A stretch of DNA of 64,000 nucleotides from Morganella morganii (GTDB lineage Bacteria > Pseudomonadota > Gammaproteobacteria > Enterobacterales > Enterobacteriaceae): assembly GCF_019402645.1 (NCBI RefSeq), contig NZ_VKKS01000001.1:968901-1032900 (forward strand), written 5' to 3'. Below the pieces are notes generated by a model. It worked only from the letters and a program-made list of their open reading frames with translations. It ran no database searches and had not been told where the DNA came from. This document shows positions 58,648 to 64,000 of this stretch, piece by piece. The number at the start of each line of letters is the position of its first letter. The stretch's first letter is position 1. The position numbers and the translations under genes were made by a program.

Positions 58648-59621
58648 GCAGTTGGTTTACACCTGAATTAATCGATGTGCTGATTAATGTTCTCAAAGCC
58701 ATTGTGATCCTGCTGGTGGTTGTGACCTGCGGTGCCTTTATGAGCTTCGGTGAACGCCGCCTGCTGGGGCTGTTCCAGAACCGTTACGGGCCGAACCGTG
58801 TGGGCTGGGGCGGGTCGCTCCAGCTGGTCGCGGACATGATCAAAATGTTCTTTAAAGAGGACTGGACACCGAAATTCGCTGACCGTTTTATTTTCACCCT
58901 GGCACCGATGGTGGCATTTACCTCGCTGCTGCTGGCCTTTGCGATTGTACCGGTCAGCCCTGACTGGGTGGTGGCGGATCTCAATATCGGGATCCTGTTC
59001 TTCCTGATGCTGGCGGGACTGGCGGTTTATGCTGTGCTGTTCGCGGGTTGGTCGAGTAACAACAAATACTCGCTGCTCGGGGCGATGCGCGCATCCGCTC
59101 AGACGGTCAGTTATGAAGTGTTCCTGGGTCTGTCGGTTCTGGGCGTGGTGGCGCAGGCGGGTTCTTTTAACCTGCTGGATATCGTCAACTCCCAGAGTAC
59201 CGTATGGAACGTGATCCCGCAGATTTTCGGCTTTATCACTTTTGCGATTGCGGGCGTGGCTGTATGTCACCGTCACCCGTTTGACCAGCCGGAAGCTGAG
59301 CAGGAACTGGCGGACGGTTATCACATTGAATATTCGGGGATGAAGTTCGGTCTGTTCTTCGTCGGGGAATATATCGGTATCGTGACAGTTTCCGCCCTGA
59401 TTGTGACGCTGTTCTTCGGGGGCTGGCACGGACCGTTCCTGCCGCCGTTTGTCTGGTTCGCGCTGAAAACCGCTTTCTTTATGATGATGTTTATCCTGAT
59501 CCGCGCTTCGCTGCCGCGTCCGCGTTATGACCAGGTGATGTCATTCGGCTGGAAAGTGTGTCTGCCGCTGACTCTGATAAACCTGCTGGTGACAGCAGCC
59601 GTGATCCTGATAGCTCAATAA
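58644..59621 (+). CDS. nuoH: NADH-quinone oxidoreductase subunit H
   Basis: NuoH is a membrane-arm subunit with eight helices that forms the quinone site together with NuoB and NuoD. The 325-aa protein has [38 protein letters not shown] at about 32-70 (landmark only), [19 protein letters not shown], and the C-terminal [15 protein letters not shown]. The first codons overlap the nuoG stop (ATGA). The charged-residue patches that link to the proton channel are retained. Confidence 0.96.
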   Translation: MSSWFTPELIDVLINVLKAIVILLVVVTCGAFMSFGERRLLGLFQNRYGPNRVGWGGSLQLVADMIKMFFKEDWTPKFADRFIFTLAPMVAFTSLLLAFAIVPVSPDWVVADLNIGILFFLMLAGLAVYAVLFAGWSSNNKYSLLGAMRASAQTVSYEVFLGLSVLGVVAQAGSFNLLDIVNSQSTVWNVIPQIFGFITFAIAGVAVCHRHPFDQPEAEQELADGYHIEYSGMKFGLFFVGEYIGIVTVSALIVTLFFGGWHGPFLPPFVWFALKTAFFMMMFILIRASLPRPRYDQVMSFGWKVCLPLTLINLLVTAAVILIAQ

Positions 59622-59635
59622 GGGGTGATTGAACC

Positions 59636-60178
59636 ATGACATTGAAAGAATTAGTGGTTGGTTTCGCCACCCAGGTACGCAGTATTTGGATGATAGGGCT
59701 TCATGCCTTCCATAAACGCGAAACCCAGATGTACCCGGAAGAGCCGGTTTACCTGCCGCCGCGCTACCGCGGCCGGATTGTGCTGACGCGCGACCCGGAC
59801 GGTGAAGAGCGCTGTGTTGCCTGTAACCTGTGCGCTGCGGTATGTCCGGTCGGCTGTATCTCTCTGCAGAAAGCAGAACATGAGGACGGCCGCTGGTATC
59901 CGGAATTTTTCCGCATCAACTTCTCACGCTGCATTTTCTGCGGATTATGCGAAGAAGCCTGCCCGACCACCGCAATCCAGCTGACGCCGGATTTCGAGCT
60001 GGGTGAGTTTAAGCGCCGGGATCTGGTGTATGAAAAAGAAGATTTATTAATCTCCGGTCCGGGTAAATACCCCGACTATAACTTCTATCACAAAACCGGG
60101 ATGGCGGTTGCGGGCAAAGCCAAAGGCGAAGCCGACAACGAAGCCAGGCCGATTGATGTGAAAAGTCTGCTGCCATAA
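59636..60178 (+). CDS. nuoI: NADH-quinone oxidoreductase subunit I
   Basis: NuoI carries the N6a and N6b [4Fe-4S] clusters of the connecting arm. The eight-Cys ferredoxin pattern is visible as [15 protein letters not shown] and [12 protein letters not shown]. An amphipathic N-terminal helix ([18 protein letters not shown]) contacts the membrane arm. The length of 180 aa is as in E. coli. AGGGG lies before the ATG. The next gene, nuoJ, begins 13 bp on. Confidence 0.97.
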   Translation: MTLKELVVGFATQVRSIWMIGLHAFHKRETQMYPEEPVYLPPRYRGRIVLTRDPDGEERCVACNLCAAVCPVGCISLQKAEHEDGRWYPEFFRINFSRCIFCGLCEEACPTTAIQLTPDFELGEFKRRDLVYEKEDLLISGPGKYPDYNFYHKTGMAVAGKAKGEADNEARPIDVKSLLP

Positions 60179-60191
60179 GGGGAGAACATAC

Positions 60192-60728
60192 ATGGAAATT
60201 ACCTTTTATGTTGCCGGACTGATCGCCATTCTGGCCACACTGTGTGTGATCACACAGACCAACCCGGTGCATGCGCTGCTTTATCTGATCACCTCGCTGC
60301 TGGCACTCTCTGCGGTCTTTTTTGCACTCGGCGCGTATTTTGCCGGTGCGCTGGAGATTATTGTCTACGCGGGTGCCATCATGGTGCTGTTCGTGTTTGT
60401 GGTGATGATGCTCAACCTCGGGCGGGCGGTTGTTGACCAGGAGCGCAAATGGCTGTCTCCGTCTGTCTGGATGGGACCCGGCCTGCTCTCGGCGGTTCTG
60501 CTCGGCGTGATGATTTACGGCATAAGCTCACTGAAAGATAATGGTATCGCCGGTGACGTGGTTACCGCGAAACAGGTGGGTATCAGTCTGTTCGGCCCGT
60601 ATGTTCTGGTGGTTGAACTGGCCTCCTTCCTGCTGCTGGCCGGTCTGGTGGTGGCATACCACATCGGGCGTGACGAAAAAGCGGGCGGCGATATTGTCAG
60701 TCAGCGCAACACGGAGGAAAAAGCATGA
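60192..60728 (+). CDS. nuoJ: NADH-quinone oxidoreductase subunit J
   Basis: NuoJ is a five-helix membrane-arm subunit of 178 aa. The third helix contains the pi-bulge region with [18 protein letters not shown], and [27 protein letters not shown] follows near the C-terminus (landmark region). The tail is polar ([13 protein letters not shown]). The start follows GGGG-rich sequence; the stop overlaps nuoK by four bases. Confidence 0.96.
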   Translation: MEITFYVAGLIAILATLCVITQTNPVHALLYLITSLLALSAVFFALGAYFAGALEIIVYAGAIMVLFVFVVMMLNLGRAVVDQERKWLSPSVWMGPGLLSAVLLGVMIYGISSLKDNGIAGDVVTAKQVGISLFGPYVLVVELASFLLLAGLVVAYHIGRDEKAGGDIVSQRNTEEKA

Positions 60729-61027
60729 TCCCTCTGCACCACGGATTAATTCTCGCGGCTGTGCTCTTCATCCTCGGCTTCACCTGTCTGGTGATCCGCC
60801 GCAATCTGCTGTTTATGCTGATTGGCCTGGAAGTGATGATTAACGCGGCGGCTCTGGCGTTTGTCGTCGGCGGCAGCTACTGGAACCAGCCGGACGGACA
60901 GGTGATGTATATCCTGGCCATCAGTCTGGCGGCGGCTGAAGCGAGTATCGGGCTGGCACTGTTGCTGCAATTGCATCGTCAGCGTCAGGATCTGGATATT
61001 GATAAAGTCAGTGAGATGCGCGGATGA
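60725..61027 (+). CDS. nuoK: NADH-quinone oxidoreductase subunit K
   Basis: NuoK is a 100-aa, three-helix membrane-arm subunit. Conserved acidic residues of the second and third helices, Glu in [15 protein letters not shown] and in [16 protein letters not shown], belong to the proton pathway. Overlaps of four bases with nuoJ and nuoL show tight coupling. Confidence 0.97.
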   Translation: MIPLHHGLILAAVLFILGFTCLVIRRNLLFMLIGLEVMINAAALAFVVGGSYWNQPDGQVMYILAISLAAAEASIGLALLLQLHRQRQDLDIDKVSEMRG

Positions 61028-62865
61028 ACTTACTCTTTTTAACCATTTTGCTGCCGCTGATTGGCTTTCTGTTGCTGGCCTTTTCACGCGGCCGCTGGTC
61101 AGAAAATGTGTCAGCCACCATCGGCACCGGCTCGGTGGGACTGGCGGCACTCACGGCCCTGTGGGCGGGGATGGATTTCTTTGCCAACGGCGGCGGGGTG
61201 TATCAGCAGACACTGTGGACATGGATGGATACGGCTTCCTTCTCCATCCCGGTCACCCTGGTGCTGGATGGCCTGTCGCTGACCATGCTGGGTGTGGTCA
61301 CAGGGATCGGTTTCCTGATCCATATGTATGCCTCCTGGTATATGCGCGGTGAGGAGGGATATTCCCGCTTCTTCGCTTACACTAACCTGTTTATTGCCAG
61401 TATGGTGATTCTGGTGCTGGCCGATAACATGTTGCTGATGTACCTCGGCTGGGAAGGGGTGGGGCTGTGCAGTTATCTGCTGATCGGCTTCTATTACACC
61501 AATCCGGCGAATGGCGCGGCGGCGATGAAAGCCTTTATCGTTACCCGTATCGGTGATGTGTTCCTGGCTATCGGCATGTTTATTCTGTGGGATAAACTGG
61601 GCACCCTGAGCTTCCGTGAACTGGCGGTTCTGGCACCGCAGCATATTGCGGCCGGTTCTGACCTGATTTTCTGGGCGACCCTGATGATCCTCGGCGGTGC
61701 GGTCGGTAAATCCGCACAGTTACCACTCCAGACCTGGCTTGCGGATGCAATGGCCGGTCCGACACCGGTCTCGGCACTGATCCACGCCGCAACCATGGTA
61801 ACCGCGGGTGTGTATCTGATTGCCCGTACCCATGAGTTGTTCCTGTTATCACCGGAAGTGCTGCATTTAGTCGGTGTGGTTGGTGCTGTCACTCTGGTGA
61901 TGGCCGGTTTTGCCGCGCTGGTGCAGACGGATATCAAACGTGTTCTTGCCTACTCCACCATGAGCCAGATTGGTTATATGTTCCTGGCGCTCGGTGTGCA
62001 GGCGTGGGATGCGGCGATTTTCCACCTGATGACCCATGCCTTCTTCAAAGCCCTGTTATTCCTGGCCTCCGGCTCCGTGATTCTGGCCTGCCACCACGAG
62101 CAGAACATCTTTAAGATGGGCGGACTGCGGAAAAAAATTCCGTTTGTCTATCTCTGCTTCCTGGTCGGTGGTGCCGCTCTGGCCGCGCTTCCGCTCATCA
62201 CCGCCGGTTTCTACAGTAAAGATGAAATTCTGTGGGGTGCAGTTGTTCAGGGTCAGAACCCGCTGTTTATCGCCGGTCTGGTCGGTGCCTTTATGACCTC
62301 CCTCTATACCTTCCGGATGATTTTCATCGTGTTCCACGGCAAAGAGCATACACAGGCGCATGCGGTGAAAGGTTTTACCCATACTTTCCCGTTACTGGTG
62401 CTGATGGTGCTGTCCACCGCAGCCGGTGCTTTTATCCCGCAGCCGCTGCACGGCGTGTTTCCGGCGGAAACCCTTACCGGTTCTGCTGACGGCAAACTGA
62501 CCATTGAAATTATCTCCGGTGTGGTTGCTGTGACGGGGATTGTGCTGGCCGCGATGCTCTGGCTGGGACGGCGCACGCTGGTGACAGCGGTTGCGAATTC
62601 TGCACCGGGACGCTTCTTCTCGGCCTGGTGGTTCCGCGCGTGGGGCTTTGATGACCTGTATGATGCGATTTTTGTTAAGCCGTTCAAAGCGGTGGGCTGG
62701 TTGCTGCAAAGTGACCAGCTGAACAGCCTGATGAATCTGCCTGCGCTGTTTGCCCGCTGGAGTAACAAAGGACTGAGCCTGAGTGAAAACGGACAGGTCC
62801 GCTGGTATATCGCCTCTATGGGGCTGGGTGCAGTGCTGGTTCTCGCTCTGCTGTTTTTGGTTTAA
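61024..62865 (+). CDS. nuoL: NADH-quinone oxidoreductase subunit L
   Basis: NuoL is the distal antiporter-like proton-pumping subunit, 613 aa. Its core has the functional Glu in [23 protein letters not shown] (landmark at about 135-157), Lys in [29 protein letters not shown], and [17 protein letters not shown]. The C-terminal end includes the long lateral helix (about 540-580) and a final membrane helix. nuoM follows after 19 bp. Confidence 0.97.
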   Translation: MNLLFLTILLPLIGFLLLAFSRGRWSENVSATIGTGSVGLAALTALWAGMDFFANGGGVYQQTLWTWMDTASFSIPVTLVLDGLSLTMLGVVTGIGFLIHMYASWYMRGEEGYSRFFAYTNLFIASMVILVLADNMLLMYLGWEGVGLCSYLLIGFYYTNPANGAAAMKAFIVTRIGDVFLAIGMFILWDKLGTLSFRELAVLAPQHIAAGSDLIFWATLMILGGAVGKSAQLPLQTWLADAMAGPTPVSALIHAATMVTAGVYLIARTHELFLLSPEVLHLVGVVGAVTLVMAGFAALVQTDIKRVLAYSTMSQIGYMFLALGVQAWDAAIFHLMTHAFFKALLFLASGSVILACHHEQNIFKMGGLRKKIPFVYLCFLVGGAALAALPLITAGFYSKDEILWGAVVQGQNPLFIAGLVGAFMTSLYTFRMIFIVFHGKEHTQAHAVKGFTHTFPLLVLMVLSTAAGAFIPQPLHGVFPAETLTGSADGKLTIEIISGVVAVTGIVLAAMLWLGRRTLVTAVANSAPGRFFSAWWFRAWGFDDLYDAIFVKPFKAVGWLLQSDQLNSLMNLPALFARWSNKGLSLSENGQVRWYIASMGLGAVLVLALLFLV

Positions 62866-62884
62866 ATAAGGGACACATTGCGCC

Positions 62885-64000
62885 ATGCTATTACCCTGGC
62901 TGATTTTACTTCCCTTCATCGGCGGCCTGCTGTGCTGGCAGGTTGAGCGCTTCGGCACAAAGCTGCCGCGCTGGATTGCGCTGCTGGCGATGGGGATCAC
63001 GTTATTTCTTTCTCTGTATCTGTGGATGCAGGGAAATTACAGCTTAGTTAACCCGAAAGGCATTCCGGACTGGCAGGAGCAGTATTTCCTGGAGTGGATC
63101 CCGCGGTTCGGCATCAATATTCATCTGGCTCTGGATGGACTGTCACTTCTGATGGTAGTGCTGACCGCGCTGCTCGGTCTGCTGGCTATCCTCTGTTCCT
63201 GGGGTGAAAACCAGCCGTATCAGGGCTTTTTCCATCTCAATCTGCTGTGGATCCTCGGCGGTGTGATGGGCGTGTTCCTGGCGATGGATCTTTTCCTGTT
63301 CTTCTTCTTCTGGGAAATGATGCTGGTGCCGATGTACTTCCTGATTGCACTCTGGGGACACAGTGGTTCAGACGGCAAAACCCGTATCGGGGCGGCGACC
63401 AAATTCTTCATCTACACCCAGGCGAGTGGTCTGGTGATGCTGATTGCCATTATGGCACTGGCGATTGTTCATCAGAACGCCACCGGCCAGTGGAGCTTCG
63501 GGTATGAAGATCTGCTGAATACGCCGATGAGCTATGGTGTGCAGTATATGCTGATGCTGGGCTTCTTTATCGCATTCGCGGTCAAGATGCCGGTGGTGCC
63601 GCTGCATGGCTGGCTGCCGGATGCACACAGCCAGGCACCGACAGCCGGTTCTGTTGACCTGGCGGGGATCCTGCTGAAAACCGCTGCGTATGGTCTGCTG
63701 CGTTTCAGCCTGCCGCTGTTCCCGGAAGCCTCTGCGGACTTCACACCAATCGCCATGTGGCTGGGTGTGGCGGGGATCTTCTACGGCGCGTGGATGGCGT
63801 TTAAACAGACGGATATCAAGCGTCTTATTGCCTACACCAGTGTGTCGCATATGGGCTTTGTGCTGATTGCGATTTACTCGGCAAGTATGCTGGCGTATCA
63901 GGGCGCGGTGGTGCAGATGATTGCACACGGTCTGTCTGCGGCGGGGCTGTTTATTCTGTGCGGTCAGTTATATGAGCGCCTCGGCACCCGTGATATGCGT
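62885..64000 (+). CDS. nuoM: NADH-quinone oxidoreductase subunit M (cut by window end)
   Basis: NuoM is the middle antiporter-like subunit of the membrane arm. The window holds the first 372 codons (full length should be near 510). The functional Glu lies in FFFFWEMMLVPMYFLIALWG, the Lys in AFAVKMPVVPLHGWLPDAHSQAPTAGSV (about 225-250), and DIKRLIAYTSVSHMGFV matches the NuoL repeat. The ATG at 62885 is preceded by GGGAC at a 10- to 12-nt distance. No interruption is visible up to the edge. Confidence 0.96.
   Translation, partial: MLLPWLILLPFIGGLLCWQVERFGTKLPRWIALLAMGITLFLSLYLWMQGNYSLVNPKGIPDWQEQYFLEWIPRFGINIHLALDGLSLLMVVLTALLGLLAILCSWGENQPYQGFFHLNLLWILGGVMGVFLAMDLFLFFFFWEMMLVPMYFLIALWGHSGSDGKTRIGAATKFFIYTQASGLVMLIAIMALAIVHQNATGQWSFGYEDLLNTPMSYGVQYMLMLGFFIAFAVKMPVVPLHGWLPDAHSQAPTAGSVDLAGILLKTAAYGLLRFSLPLFPEASADFTPIAMWLGVAGIFYGAWMAFKQTDIKRLIAYTSVSHMGFVLIAIYSASMLAYQGAVVQMIAHGLSAAGLFILCGQLYERLGTRDMR

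Noticed and set aside
1-64000. CRISPR arrays, rRNA genes, insertion sequences
   Set aside because: No spaced direct repeats, rRNA-like stretches or transposase genes were seen in any part of the window.

Overview
The window is chromosomal DNA from a member of the Enterobacterales, most likely Morganellaceae and probably Morganella. That rests on protein similarity, moderate G+C and gene order. The species name is inference. From about 2.3 kb to the right edge the window follows the Escherichia coli 51-53 min backbone: argW, mlaA, fadL, yfcZ, fadIJ, sixA, smrB, prmB, aroC, yfcA, epmC, yfcL, mnmC, fabB, pdxB, usg, truA, dedA, accD, folC, dedD, cvpA, purF, ubiX, yfcH, yfcD, pta, ackA, yfbVU, hxpA, yfbS, yfbR, alaA, lrhA, nuoA to nuoM. 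E. coli neighbours such as mepA, flk and the hisJQMP cluster are not present, and several genes not found there in E. coli are inserted.

Region 1 (1-2293) is the end of an integrated element next to tRNA-Arg(CCU). It carries a Gin/Pin-type serine DNA invertase with a 26-bp hix/gix-like crossover site 62 bp upstream, a small homologue of the DNA polymerase III theta subunit (HolE/Hot type), and a P4-type tyrosine integrase facing away from the tRNA. The invertible segment, probably phage tail-fibre DNA, should lie left of the window.

Region 2 (2492-15760) holds proC, the lipid genes mlaA and fadL, then fadI-fadJ for beta-oxidation, translation-quality and modification genes (smrB, prmB, epmC), the last step of chorismate synthesis (aroC), and a frameshifted acetyltransferase. 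FadR-like operators lie upstream of fadL, fadI and fabB, and a FabR-like palindrome lies at fabB.

Region 3 (15761-25112) mixes backbone genes (mnmC, fabB) with accessory ones: a small membrane protein, a glutaminase with a signal peptide, and an AT-rich two-gene cassette at 21769-23133. I read that cassette as a candidate secreted peptidoglycan hydrolase, with an Ig-like N-terminus and a SleB-like C-terminus, plus a periplasmic immunity protein. It ends in a perfect 20-bp terminator stem and is followed by a divergent AraC regulator/DMT transporter pair. It is the most likely undescribed system here.

Region 4 (25257-50277) is largely housekeeping: pyridoxal, tRNA pseudouridine, fatty-acid, folate and purine genes (the last under a PurR box), a multi-spanning M48 metalloprotease, the ackA-pta acetate pathway, conserved yfb genes, alaA and the LysR regulator lrhA.

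Region 5 (50954-64000) is the nuo operon for respiratory complex I, with fused nuoCD, running off the right edge inside nuoM.
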